In this document: piece after piece, positions 36,874 through 45,901 of the stretch
Numbering within the stretch: the stretch's first letter is position 1
Layout: every line of letters starts with the position of its first letter
DNA from: Lachnospiraceae bacterium AC2012
GTDB taxonomy: Bacteria > Bacillota > Clostridia > Lachnospirales > Lachnospiraceae
Assembly: GCA_000702525.1 (NCBI GenBank)
Contig: JNIN01000001.1
Coordinates: 1,932,501 to 1,996,500, forward strand
Direction of reading: 5' to 3'
DNA: 64,000 bases
Translations under genes and position numbers: made by a program
The notes under the pieces: model-generated
Database searches by the model: none
The model's input: only the letters and a program-made list of their open reading frames with translations
Told to the model about the DNA's origin: nothing

Positions 36874-38147
36874 TGCAAAATGTAATATTTAGATTTTTAT
36901 ACTTGTATGAAGGGTTTATATCAATTTTGCTTGTGTATAAAGGAGTTTGCGGTGCAAGGTTGAAATATTCGTATGCGAGTATATTTGCTTCCACTGTGGG
37001 AATTGTTATATGTGAAACAGTAATAACGTTGAATGTGAATATCATTGGGTGGGCTTTCTTGCTTCCGTTTCTTTCGATTTTGAATTTATGGTATTTTACA
37101 GAGGATAAGAAGAAATGGCTTAGTTTATATATCCCACTATATATTTTTGTCATAGTACTTCGCACCATATCATTTAGTGTATATTGTTACATTTTCAAAA
37201 TCGATGGAGTGAAAACCGATTTTGACAGTACGATGATTGGTTTTCCGGTTGTTTTGATACTGGCTATCCTTTGTTTTTTAAATAAGCCGATTTTAGATGC
37301 TGAAGGATATAGCCGGAAACAGTATGTGATGTTATATCTGGAAAGTCTTGGTATGTTTTTGATGCTTTCTTTCGCACAGGTTTTTTTGTTAGACGGGAGT
37401 GCAGTGGCGAGAACTCATAAAGAAGTTGGTAAGGCATTATATGTCGCAGTCCTAATAAGTTGTTTTTTACTATGCTTGTTTTCATTATATGTTGGATTTT
37501 TGGAGAAACATGCGAGAGAGTCCAGAGATAAGATGGAACAGCAGAATTTTTTAATGGAAATGCAACAGGAGCAGATCGAAACGATCGAGAAAAGTGAGAA
37601 AGAAATGAGAGCTTTTAAGCATGATTTGATTGCTCATTTGAATGCATTATCTGCACTTGTTGAAGAAGGCAATATGAATAAAGTTAAGAAATATTGCGAT
37701 AGACTGATAGGAGATACGAGTTCGTTTAAGAAAGTAAGTTATACAGGAAATGCTGCAATCGATGGTGTTTTAGGACGTTTAAAAGAGCTGGCAGATGAGA
37801 AGAACATTCAGTTGATTATTAAAATGGTTGTCCCAAGAGAGAAAATCGTATCCGATTATGATTTGTGTATTATACTTTCAAACATTCTAAAAAATGCAAT
37901 TGAAGCAAATGATCATGGTGGACGAATTGAGATTTATACGTGGCCATTTAATAATAATTTATGCATTATACAGTCAAATACAACGGACCGACCTTTACAA
38001 TATGTTAGAGGAGAATTAGTTTCTCATAAAAAGGGAAAGGGACATGGATTTGGAATGGGAAATGTTCGTACAATTGTAGATAAATACAATGGATCCTTTG
38101 ATATAAAAAATGAGGACGGAATCGTTAAAGTGGAAGTTTTAGTATAA
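36873..38147 (+). CDS. GHKL sensor histidine kinase (AgrC-like)
   Basis: This 424-residue kinase has about six membrane helices in residues ~1-205, a coiled linker, then the catalytic region. The phosphoacceptor is in RAFKHDLIAHLNAL near residue 250. The N-box is ILSNILKNAIEAND near 333 and the glycine loop is GHGFGMGN near 390. The GHKL type, with no canonical D-x-G-x-G box, fits peptide-sensing AgrC-like kinases. ATG 36873 overlaps the regulator stop; GTG 36870 is an alternative. No peptide precursor gene was found nearby. Confidence 0.86.
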   Translation: MQNVIFRFLYLYEGFISILLVYKGVCGARLKYSYASIFASTVGIVICETVITLNVNIIGWAFLLPFLSILNLWYFTEDKKKWLSLYIPLYIFVIVLRTISFSVYCYIFKIDGVKTDFDSTMIGFPVVLILAILCFLNKPILDAEGYSRKQYVMLYLESLGMFLMLSFAQVFLLDGSAVARTHKEVGKALYVAVLISCFLLCLFSLYVGFLEKHARESRDKMEQQNFLMEMQQEQIETIEKSEKEMRAFKHDLIAHLNALSALVEEGNMNKVKKYCDRLIGDTSSFKKVSYTGNAAIDGVLGRLKELADEKNIQLIIKMVVPREKIVSDYDLCIILSNILKNAIEANDHGGRIEIYTWPFNNNLCIIQSNTTDRPLQYVRGELVSHKKGKGHGFGMGNVRTIVDKYNGSFDIKNEDGIVKVEVLV

Positions 38148-38163
38148 AGTTTTCATACTCCAC

Positions 38164-38192
38164 TTGACGTACTACGATAGCCGTGGTATAGT
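38164..38192 (+). promoter_or_regulatory. Promoter of the PadR operon
   Basis: TTGACG at 38164-38169, 17 bases, TATAGT at 38187-38192. The spacer is filled by an operator-like dyad. Confidence 0.7.
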
Positions 38193-38240
38193 TACTACAT
38201 CAGATGAAGTACGACAGTCGTAGTAACGATAGTCGTGGTA
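38170..38240. promoter_or_regulatory. Three operator-like repeats before padR
   Basis: Three related sites follow one another: 38170-38188 TACTACGATAGCCGTGGTA, 38208-38225 (around GTACGACAGTCGTAGTA) and 38223-38240 (around TAACGATAGTCGTGGTA). Consensus is ACGAYAGYCGTRGTA, with TACTACG/CGTGGTA-type half sites in the first. The first fills the spacer between -35 and -10. Binding by the PadR protein encoded just downstream is the likely use. Confidence 0.7.
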
Positions 38241-38300
38241 TTTGTACTAGCTAGGTTTTACGGGAGATAAATAATAGAATATAGAAAAGGAGGAAGTCGT

Positions 38301-38627
38301 ATGGGAATCAGTAGTGACGTGATTCGAGGCTACAATGACACCATTATTTTGTATCTGCTACAAAGGGAACCATCTTATGGATACGAGATTTCCAAGCAGA
38401 TTCGGCAATTGTCCGATGAGAAATATGTCATCAAAGAGACGACCTTGTATTCTGCTTTTAATCGAATGGAAAAGAATGGATATATCGAATCCTTTGCAGG
38501 AGAGAATCCAGAGAATGGTAAGAAACGAACGTATTATCAAATTACAGATTTGGGAAGAGCGTATTATCGTGAGAAATGCGAAGAGTGGGTGCTTACGAAA
38601 GAAGTTGTAGAAAAGTTCATACAATAA
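38301..38627 (+). CDS. PadR family transcriptional regulator
   Basis: This 108-residue repressor is the size of a minimal PadR-S1 winged helix: LLQREPSYGYEISKQI near residue 15, TTLYSAFNRMEKNGYI near 45, and KRTYYQITDLGRAYY near 77. It should bind the repeats 60 to 130 bases upstream and so control itself and the two genes behind it. A AAAGGAGG site precedes the start, and the next gene begins 13 bases after its stop. Confidence 0.92.
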   Translation: MGISSDVIRGYNDTIILYLLQREPSYGYEISKQIRQLSDEKYVIKETTLYSAFNRMEKNGYIESFAGENPENGKKRTYYQITDLGRAYYREKCEEWVLTKEVVEKFIQ

Positions 38628-38640
38628 AGGGAGAAATGGT

Positions 38641-39633
38641 ATGGAAACGATTAAAATTTATTTAGAAAACATGTTTATGAATCTTCCAAATACGCCGGAA
38701 GTATATAAGGCAAAGCAGGAACTGCTTCAGATGATGGAAGACAAGTATCAGGAATTAAAAAGTGAGGGGAAAACAGAGAACGAAGCGATTGGAATTGTTA
38801 TTTCGGAATTTGGAAATCTCGATGAAATTGCGAAGGATCTTGGAATCGAGACATGTGTAGAACATGCAGTTCCAGAGGGAAAGAAATTAAGTCTGGAAGA
38901 GGCTAAGGAATATATCCAAGATATGGGACATGCGGCTACAGGAATTGCACTCGGTGTGATGTTTCTGATTATTTCCTTTGTGGGACCAATCGTTGCGGAT
39001 GCATTTGCCGATGCAGGTATGAAGGAAGAGCTGACCGATATGGTTGGCGCTGTGAGTTTGTTCCTTATGTGGGCATTAGGTATTGGAATCATTATCTATA
39101 CGAATATCAAAAAGTCAAAGTGGGATAAGATGCAGCATGAAAACTATGTAACAGAGTTTTCAACAACAGAATATATCCAGAGACAGTGGGAAGTTTATAA
39201 GCAGAGTTATGCGACAACGAAGACGCTCGGTGTGGTTCTTTGCATTATCAGCTTTATTCCAGCGATTGTATTGGATGCTGTTCATAGTACGTATATTACG
39301 GATTCCATGGGCGGTGCAGGATTGTTTCTTTTCGTAGGAGTAGGTGTATTTCTCCTGATTTCCAGTGAGAGCAGAAAAGGCTCCTATATGCGTTTGTTAG
39401 GATTAAATGATCCAAAATCCGTGGGTGGCAAGTATACGGTGGACCAGAAGAAGAATCATCAGCCAAAGAATCCAGTGCTTCGCGCTATTTTATCAGTATA
39501 TTGGCCAACGGTTACATGTATCTATTTGATTTACAGTTTCCTGACATTTAATTGGCATATTTCCTGGATCATCTTTGTTATCGCAGGGGTGATTCAGATG
39601 TTCTTGAATAATTTAGAGGGGGAAGAATCATGA
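38641..39633 (+). CDS. Membrane protein with permease-prefix (DUF1700-like) N-terminus
   Basis: This 330-residue protein starts with a helical region (TPEVYKAKQELLQMMEDKYQELKSEGKTENEAI...SEFGN) like the permease-prefix domain found in PadR-linked operons. About six to seven membrane helices follow from residue ~95 to the end. Function is unknown. It overlaps the DUF4097 gene by four bases (ATGA). Confidence 0.82.
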   Translation: METIKIYLENMFMNLPNTPEVYKAKQELLQMMEDKYQELKSEGKTENEAIGIVISEFGNLDEIAKDLGIETCVEHAVPEGKKLSLEEAKEYIQDMGHAATGIALGVMFLIISFVGPIVADAFADAGMKEELTDMVGAVSLFLMWALGIGIIIYTNIKKSKWDKMQHENYVTEFSTTEYIQRQWEVYKQSYATTKTLGVVLCIISFIPAIVLDAVHSTYITDSMGGAGLFLFVGVGVFLLISSESRKGSYMRLLGLNDPKSVGGKYTVDQKKNHQPKNPVLRAILSVYWPTVTCIYLIYSFLTFNWHISWIIFVIAGVIQMFLNNLEGEES

Positions 39634-40394
39634 AAAAGACAATTTATCTATTTGTACTTACGGTGATTACCATCGTTGCGATACTCGTTGGAATAAGCAT
39701 CCATATGGGAGGTTTTTCACTCGAGTTTTTTCGCATCGGTCATTGGTTTGGAAATGTTAACTCGGGCGATGAGATATCTACATCAGCTAATCTGGATGAG
39801 TTTACTACAGTTCATCTCGATGCTTCTGCCTTAGATATCACGCTTGTTTCAGGCAATGACTTTAAAATGGAATACGAAGGCTCAGAGAAGTTAAGACCAG
39901 AAGTAAATGTAGATCAGGGTGTACTTACTGTAGAGCAGAAAGCATCCGGTCATCTCGTGAGAAGCATGGGTGGAAATCTGGTAATTACGGTCCCAGAAGG
40001 AACGACTATGGATACGATTGAAATGGAAGTATCCGCTGGAGACATCGAAGTGGAGAATATTCTGGCAAATACTGTAAAACTTGAAGTATCCGCTGGAGAT
40101 ATTGATGTTGTAGGCGGCTCTATTGAGACGATTGATGTGGATTGTTCTGCTGGTGATGTCGATATTGAAAAATGTGAATTCAACAATTTGACTACCGACC
40201 TCTCCGCCGGTGATATGGATGTAACGGTTACAGATTCGGTGAAGAATTATGAAATCGAAGCGGACGCATCTCTTGGAAATGTATACGTTGACGGTAAGAA
40301 GGAAGGCGCTTCCTATGAACAGGGTGGAAGTGGTACAAAATATATGAAAATTGACGTTTCCGCCGGTGATATTTCCATCGAAGAAGATGAATAA
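39630..40394 (+). CDS. DUF4097 beta-repeat protein
   Basis: This 254-residue protein has an N-terminal membrane helix (residues ~5-25) and an extracytoplasmic beta-helix-like part made of repeats. The pattern V-S-A-G-D-I/V-[ED]-[VI] recurs about six times from residue 130 to the end, and the last copy closes the protein. Such proteins occur in LiaG-like stress operons with PadR and DUF1700-like partners. Role is probably sensing or membrane-linked; not known. Confidence 0.85.
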   Translation: MKKTIYLFVLTVITIVAILVGISIHMGGFSLEFFRIGHWFGNVNSGDEISTSANLDEFTTVHLDASALDITLVSGNDFKMEYEGSEKLRPEVNVDQGVLTVEQKASGHLVRSMGGNLVITVPEGTTMDTIEMEVSAGDIEVENILANTVKLEVSAGDIDVVGGSIETIDVDCSAGDVDIEKCEFNNLTTDLSAGDMDVTVTDSVKNYEIEADASLGNVYVDGKKEGASYEQGGSGTKYMKIDVSAGDISIEEDE

Positions 40395-40412
40395 ATTGAT
40401 ATAGAATCTAAG

Positions 40413-40449
40413 AAAACCTCCTTACGGTACGAGCCGTAAGGAGGTTTTT
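40413..40449. terminator. Bidirectional terminator
   Basis: AAACCTCCTTACGG and CCGTAAGGAGGTTT pair, with T-runs on both strands, between the DUF4097 gene and the convergent ABC exporter. Confidence 0.88.
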
Positions 40450-40464
40450 GTATCTTATGATAAT

Positions 40465-42234
40465 CTAGGCGTTCATCTGTTTTTCAAACTGCGCATTGTA
40501 AAGCGTTTTATAGAAACCGCCCTGTTGCATCAAAGTATCATGATTACCCTGTTCGATGATATGACCATCCTTCATAACGAGGATGATATCTGCATTTCGA
40601 ATCGTTGAAAGACGATGGGCAACGATGAAACTTGTTCGTCCTTGCATCAATTTATCAAAAGCGGATTGAATCAGTACTTCGGTACGGGTATCGATGCTGG
40701 ACGTTGCTTCGTCAAGAATCAGCATCGGTGGCAGTGTTAACATGACACGTGTGATACAGAGAAGCTGCTTCTGTCCTTGTGACAGGCTATCTTCGGTAAG
40801 AAACGTGTCGAGTCCGTGTGGAAGTCGCTTAATAAATTCATAGCTATGCGCTTCTTTCGCAGCCCGGATAATCTCTGCATCCGTTGCTTCGGGCGCACCA
40901 ATGGCTATATTTTCACGAACCGTTCCATGCATGAGCCAGGTGTCCTGAAGTACCATACCAAATTTCTGACGAAGTTCATGGCGATCCATAGCATAGATAC
41001 TTTCCCCATCGATTTTGATATCTCCGGAATCTGCATCATAGAAACGCATCAGCAGGTTGATCATTGTCGTCTTGCCGCATCCGGTTGGACCTACAATCGC
41101 GATGCGGGTTCCTGGTTTTACATGGAGATTGAAGTCCGTAATCAATGGTGTTTCCGGTACATACTGGAAGTTCACATGTTCGATGGAAACTTCTCCCAGG
41201 GTTTCAGATGCTACAGCATCCATTGCAGTAGTATCAATTGTGCCATCGTCTGTTTTGTCCAGGTAAAGCTTCAGTGCATCTTTTTCTTCCGGTTCTTCGA
41301 TCAGAGCGAATACACGATTGGCACAGGCCAACGCATTTTGGAGTTCGGTAACGACGGAACTGATATCATTAAACGGTTTCATATACTGGTTCGCATAGTT
41401 TAGAAGCGCGGAGAGCCCACCGACTGTTAAGTGGCCGGATAGAATCGTAAATGCGCCAAGCAGTGTTACCCCGGCATAGATGACAGAATTTACAAATCTT
41501 GTCGATGGATTTGTAAGGCTGGAATAAAATAGCGCATGCTGGGAATATTTTTGCAAGTCTTTATTGATGGCATCAAATCGCTTGGCGGCTTTCTCCTCAT
41601 AGGAGAAGGCTTTCACAACTTTTGCATTTCCAACCATTTCTTCGACGAGCGCAGTCTCTTCGCCTCGTACACTGGCCTGCTTCTGGAACATGTGATAGGA
41701 GCGGCTAGCGATAAACTTGGCAACCAGAAAGCTTATTGGTGTGAGAAGAATCACGAGCAACGTGATATTGATACTCTGACTAAACATAAATATGAGTGTC
41801 ATGATAATGGTCATCACACCAGTGAAAAGCTGTGTAAAGCCAAGCAGCAGTCCATCGGAGAGCTGATCTACATCGGCGATGATACGACTCACGATATCGC
41901 CGCTGCTATGCGCATCCAGATACGAGAGCGGCAGGGTCTGCACACGTGCAATCGCCTTGGAACGGATATCGCGCACAACGCGGTATGTCATGCGGTTATT
42001 AATCATATTCATAATCCACGTCGCAATTCCGGAAATGATGACGAGGAGTAAAACCTGACTGAGGTATTTTTGAAGCATCGTAAAGTTTACATTTCCAGTC
42101 TCGATGATGCTGTCAATGGCACGTCCAAAGAGGATTGGGACGTAGAGCTGGAGCACTACGGATAGTGCCGCCAGGAAAACCGAACAAAGCAGGAGGGCTT
42201 TATAGGCACCGAGTATATTCCATAATTTCTTCAT
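40465..42234 (-). CDS. Heterodimeric ABC exporter, canonical-site subunit
   Basis: This 589-residue half-transporter has six membrane helices (residues ~1-310) and a C-terminal ATPase. Walker A is GPTGCGKTTMINLL near residue 381. The signature is LSQGQ (not LSGGQ) near 484, Walker B is LILDEATSSID with the catalytic Glu, and the H-loop His is in IVAHRLSTI. It pairs with the subunit encoded just upstream (42238-43968). Together they should form an asymmetric multidrug- or lipid-type exporter like BmrCD/TM287-288. Confidence 0.92.
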   Translation of the reverse strand: MKKLWNILGAYKALLLCSVFLAALSVVLQLYVPILFGRAIDSIIETGNVNFTMLQKYLSQVLLLVIISGIATWIMNMINNRMTYRVVRDIRSKAIARVQTLPLSYLDAHSSGDIVSRIIADVDQLSDGLLLGFTQLFTGVMTIIMTLIFMFSQSINITLLVILLTPISFLVAKFIASRSYHMFQKQASVRGEETALVEEMVGNAKVVKAFSYEEKAAKRFDAINKDLQKYSQHALFYSSLTNPSTRFVNSVIYAGVTLLGAFTILSGHLTVGGLSALLNYANQYMKPFNDISSVVTELQNALACANRVFALIEEPEEKDALKLYLDKTDDGTIDTTAMDAVASETLGEVSIEHVNFQYVPETPLITDFNLHVKPGTRIAIVGPTGCGKTTMINLLMRFYDADSGDIKIDGESIYAMDRHELRQKFGMVLQDTWLMHGTVRENIAIGAPEATDAEIIRAAKEAHSYEFIKRLPHGLDTFLTEDSLSQGQKQLLCITRVMLTLPPMLILDEATSSIDTRTEVLIQSAFDKLMQGRTSFIVAHRLSTIRNADIILVMKDGHIIEQGNHDTLMQQGGFYKTLYNAQFEKQMNA

Positions 42235-42237
42235 GGC

Positions 42238-43968
42238 CTAGGCCTCCTTTCTTTCTTCTGGAAATTGTGAATAATAGATTTCCTGATAGACGTTATTGTG
42301 CATAAGTAGTTCTTCGTGCGTTCCGACACCGGCGAGTTTTCCATCATCTAGAACGAGAATCTGGTCCGCATGCATGATACTGCTGGCTCTCTGGGAAACC
42401 CAGAAAACAGTAGCTGGGAGCGATAATATCGCACTTCGCAAGTTTGCCTCGGTTTTGAAATCGAGAGCGCTGGCACTATCGTCGAGAATCAGAAGATCAG
42501 AATGTTTTACAAGTGCTCTGGCAATCGTCAATCGCTGCCGCTGTCCACCGGATAAATTACGTCCATTTTGCTCTAATTCGAAGTCGAGCTTGCCATCCTT
42601 GCCTTCGACGACATCGCGCGCCTGTGCGAGCTCTAGAGCGCGCCACAGCTCTTCCTCCGTAGCGGAAGCATTGCCGTATTTCAGATTCTCACGAATACTG
42701 CCGGAGAATAGAACCGCTTTTTGCGGAACGACGGCGATTCGGTCGAGCAGGGACTTCCGGTCAAAAGAGCGGATATCACGTCCGTGGATTTTGATTTCTC
42801 CATCGGTGTGGTCATAGAACCTTGGAATCAGATTCACCAGTGTGGACTTACCGGAGCCGGTACCGCCGATGATTCCCACCATCTGTCCCGGTTTTACTTC
42901 GAAGCTGACATGCTCAATGGCAGGAGCCGAAGCATCTTCATAGGTGAAAGAAACATCGTGAAATGTTACGGCAGCGGAAGCGTCGTCATTTCCATCCAAG
43001 ACATCGGTAGGGAATTCCTGCCCCGGTTCTGTTTCGAGCAAATCAGCCACTCGCTTAGCGCAGGCAATAGCGCGATTTAAAGTGATAATCAGACTGGATA
43101 ATTTTACGAGTTCGATCACCATCTGCATCATGTAGTTATAAAGTGCAACGACGTCACCCTGCGCCATCTGGCCGAGGTTGACTTCAATCGCACCCTGACG
43201 AATCAGGATAATCGTAGCAATATTAATCAGTACATAGGTAATGGGATTTAACAGTGCGGAGATCCGACCAACGAATTCATTTAAAATCGTAAGCGCATGA
43301 TTTGCAGCATCGAATTTCTGAACCTGCGCCTGTTCTTTTCGGAAGGCACGGATAGGACGAACACCGGTTAAGTTTTCACGCGTGAGTTCTGTGACGTGGT
43401 CGAGCTGCGCCTGCACTTTCTGAAACAGTGGAATGGAAACTAGCATAATACCGTAGACAACCAGCGATAGCACCGGAACGGCAATCAGGAAAATGATGGC
43501 AGCACGCGTATTGATGGTAAATGCCATAATGACAGAACCAAATACGATAAACGGACTTCTAAGGAGCAGACGTAATCCCATATTCAGACCGTTTTGTGAC
43601 TGGTTGATATCGGAAGTCATACGTGTGATGAGAGTCCCGGTGCCGAGGGTGTCGAGCTTGCTATAGGACATGGATAGGATATGTTCGAATACCGCCTGAC
43701 GGAGTTCCGTTGCGAAACCAACACTGGATTTGGCGGCAAAATATTGCGCTGTGATGGAGACAAGCCATCCTGCGATGGCAAGGATAATCATTAGAATAAC
43801 GCGTTTGATCACGTAATGCATATCGCCATTTGTGATACCGATATTGATGATATCGGCAACAACCAGAGGGACAAATAAATCGAAGAGCGCTTCTAGCATT
43901 TTAAAAACGGGCGCCAGAATCGCCTCTATTTTGTAATTCTTTAGATACTTACTTAATGTGTTCATCAT
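42238..43968 (-). CDS. Heterodimeric ABC exporter, degenerate-site subunit
   Basis: This 576-residue subunit has six membrane helices and an ATPase domain. Walker A (GGTGSGKSTLVNLI near residue 366) and LSGGQRQR are standard. But Walker B ends LILDDSASALD, with Asp in place of the catalytic Glu, and the H-loop is SQRASS, with Gln in place of His. So its own ATP site is degenerate, as is typical of the non-catalytic half. It ends three bases before the partner's start, reading on the minus strand. Confidence 0.92.
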   Translation of the reverse strand: MMNTLSKYLKNYKIEAILAPVFKMLEALFDLFVPLVVADIINIGITNGDMHYVIKRVILMIILAIAGWLVSITAQYFAAKSSVGFATELRQAVFEHILSMSYSKLDTLGTGTLITRMTSDINQSQNGLNMGLRLLLRSPFIVFGSVIMAFTINTRAAIIFLIAVPVLSLVVYGIMLVSIPLFQKVQAQLDHVTELTRENLTGVRPIRAFRKEQAQVQKFDAANHALTILNEFVGRISALLNPITYVLINIATIILIRQGAIEVNLGQMAQGDVVALYNYMMQMVIELVKLSSLIITLNRAIACAKRVADLLETEPGQEFPTDVLDGNDDASAAVTFHDVSFTYEDASAPAIEHVSFEVKPGQMVGIIGGTGSGKSTLVNLIPRFYDHTDGEIKIHGRDIRSFDRKSLLDRIAVVPQKAVLFSGSIRENLKYGNASATEEELWRALELAQARDVVEGKDGKLDFELEQNGRNLSGGQRQRLTIARALVKHSDLLILDDSASALDFKTEANLRSAILSLPATVFWVSQRASSIMHADQILVLDDGKLAGVGTHEELLMHNNVYQEIYYSQFPEERKEA

Positions 43969-44148
43969 ACTTCTTCTTACTTTCTAACTATTCTTTTTCT
44001 ACTTCTCTTTTTCACATTCTATATTCTAACACTTTTTTTCAGATAGAAAAGTTTACGTAAAATTGTATTATTCCAACTAGTACAGCCAATGGTTTTGTAT
44101 TATAATAGCTGTATCAAAAGAACCATTTTAGGAGAAGGGGGAAATAGA

Positions 44149-45816
44149 TTGAGAGAACATACAACGATGAAGAAACGATTCACTGCGATGGCAATGGCAA
44201 CTTGCATGGCAGCTACATTTCTTACAGGCTGTAAGATGCCTTGGGATCAAAGTGAGAGTGTGGAAAATCATACTTCGAGTGGAGATGTCACGGTAGATGC
44301 GGATGAGAAGGTGGATAACGCATCGACATTTTTGAATTATAAAGTGGATTATGAGACGATCGAGCCAACGAGTGAGAGTAACCCGGATGTTGTGATTGCA
44401 AGAGTGAAGTATCCAGTGCTTCGTTTGGGCGATTACGAGGGCAATACCTTTGTGGAATCGGAGGAGTATCCGGAACTGGCTGCGGGAATTGCACATTATA
44501 ATGATGATTCCAAAGCGGTTGCAGAGGGCGAGAAAGATACCCTGATCGAATATGCCGAGTCTGACTTGGCTTATGCGGAAGAGTCGGGGGATTTAGAGGA
44601 GTCGGAAGGGATGGATATCCCGACGGCAGATCGCTATGTATACGAGGCCACACCGACTGTGTCCCGCGCAGATACGAATGCGTTCTCCGTACTGGAAATG
44701 CAATATTACGATGCGAATGGCGCACATCCAACCACCACTTATGTAGGTTATAATTTTGATTCCAAGACGGGTGAGGAGATTGCTTTGTCGTCTATCGTAG
44801 AGGATAAAGAGAAGTTTGTAAACACGGTGATGGAACAGCTGTCCGTGCAGAATCCTGAGGGATATAGCAAAGAAGAGTTGGAATACCTCTTTGTCGATGA
44901 TCTGGGGGATTATATCGCAGATGCGCTGGATGATGGCAGTTTGACCTGGGATTTTACATCCGATGGTGTAGAGATTATTTTTAATTCGTATGAGATAGCC
45001 TCCTATGCCAATGGACCGGCGTTTATTGATTTATCCTTTGAAGAATATGGAGATCTCTTCTCAGAGGATTATCAGGATGTTCCATCGGACTACGTGAAAG
45101 CGTTGACTTCCTATGTGACGTATCCCGTTGGTGAGCATACGATTGCATTTTGCTATGTGACCGATGAAGAGACTTATGAAGTAAACGGTGTACAGTTATT
45201 TTATGACGAAAAGGGAGAGATGTGGGAAGACCCGGATGCTACTCTGGAAGTTGATGATCCGATGAAAACGGATTTCTACCTATTCCACAAGGACGATCAG
45301 AACTACCTTTACGTGAATTATTCTAATGATGGAAAATATCAATTAGCGATTTATGATTTGAATACAGAGGAATTGGAAGAAGTAACATATGAGGATTCTG
45401 ATACGTCACTGATGGAATTTGTACCGGGAAATCCGGAGAATTTCCTGATGGGTAAGGCAGGAAATCTCATTGGTGAATATACGATGTTTCGTCATGCATC
45501 GGTTGGTGAGAGCGGATTACCGGAATTCGCTGGGGAATACTATATGATCGATGCAGAGAATATCACACTGACAACGAAGAAGGACATCGATACCATTCAG
45601 TTAAAAGTGGATACAAAAGAGGATTTCACAGATAGTGAAGACAGTCAGAAAGTGACTCTGAAAGCAGGTACGAAACTTAGCTTGTACCGTACCGATGGCG
45701 ATGAAATCCTGGATGTGAAGGATGCCGATGGAAATATCTATCGTTTGACGATTATAGCAGGCGGACATATCGGTGGTTCATCCGTTACAGATGTTCTGGA
45801 TGTAGCTACAGAATAG
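44149..45816 (+). CDS. Lipoprotein with RsiV-like (DUF3298/DUF4163) domain
   Basis: This 555-residue protein has a lipoprotein signal, TFLTGCK, so it should be anchored outside by the Cys. A DUF4163/DUF3298-type domain of the RsiV kind is recognisable from ~90 to ~300 (GVEIIFNSYEIASYANGPAFIDLSFEEYGDL). The rest, ~300-555, is acidic and unassigned. The likely start is TTG 44149 after GGAGAAGGGGG; ATG 44167 is an alternative with a weak site; the frame from 44089 is not supported. No sigma factor lies next to it, so an anti-sigma role is unlikely. Confidence 0.75.
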   Translation: MREHTTMKKRFTAMAMATCMAATFLTGCKMPWDQSESVENHTSSGDVTVDADEKVDNASTFLNYKVDYETIEPTSESNPDVVIARVKYPVLRLGDYEGNTFVESEEYPELAAGIAHYNDDSKAVAEGEKDTLIEYAESDLAYAEESGDLEESEGMDIPTADRYVYEATPTVSRADTNAFSVLEMQYYDANGAHPTTTYVGYNFDSKTGEEIALSSIVEDKEKFVNTVMEQLSVQNPEGYSKEELEYLFVDDLGDYIADALDDGSLTWDFTSDGVEIIFNSYEIASYANGPAFIDLSFEEYGDLFSEDYQDVPSDYVKALTSYVTYPVGEHTIAFCYVTDEETYEVNGVQLFYDEKGEMWEDPDATLEVDDPMKTDFYLFHKDDQNYLYVNYSNDGKYQLAIYDLNTEELEEVTYEDSDTSLMEFVPGNPENFLMGKAGNLIGEYTMFRHASVGESGLPEFAGEYYMIDAENITLTTKKDIDTIQLKVDTKEDFTDSEDSQKVTLKAGTKLSLYRTDGDEILDVKDADGNIYRLTIIAGGHIGGSSVTDVLDVATE

Positions 45817-45836
45817 AGATTGAGCAAGTAAAAGAA

Positions 45837-45892
45837 ACCCCCGCGGTAACATTTCTAATATTAGGAAATGTTACCGCGGGGGCTATTTTTTT
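45837..45892. terminator. Long-stem bidirectional terminator
   Basis: CCCCCGCGGTAACATTTCTA and its complement form a ~22-bp stem around AATATT, with T-runs both ways. It serves the lipoprotein and the convergent NptA-like gene. Confidence 0.85.
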
Positions 45893-45901
45893 AGATGAAT
45901 A

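Noticed and set aside
44149-45816. Anti-sigma factor RsiV
   Set aside because: It is a lipoprotein, not a single-pass membrane protein with a cytoplasmic domain, and no sigma factor gene adjoins.
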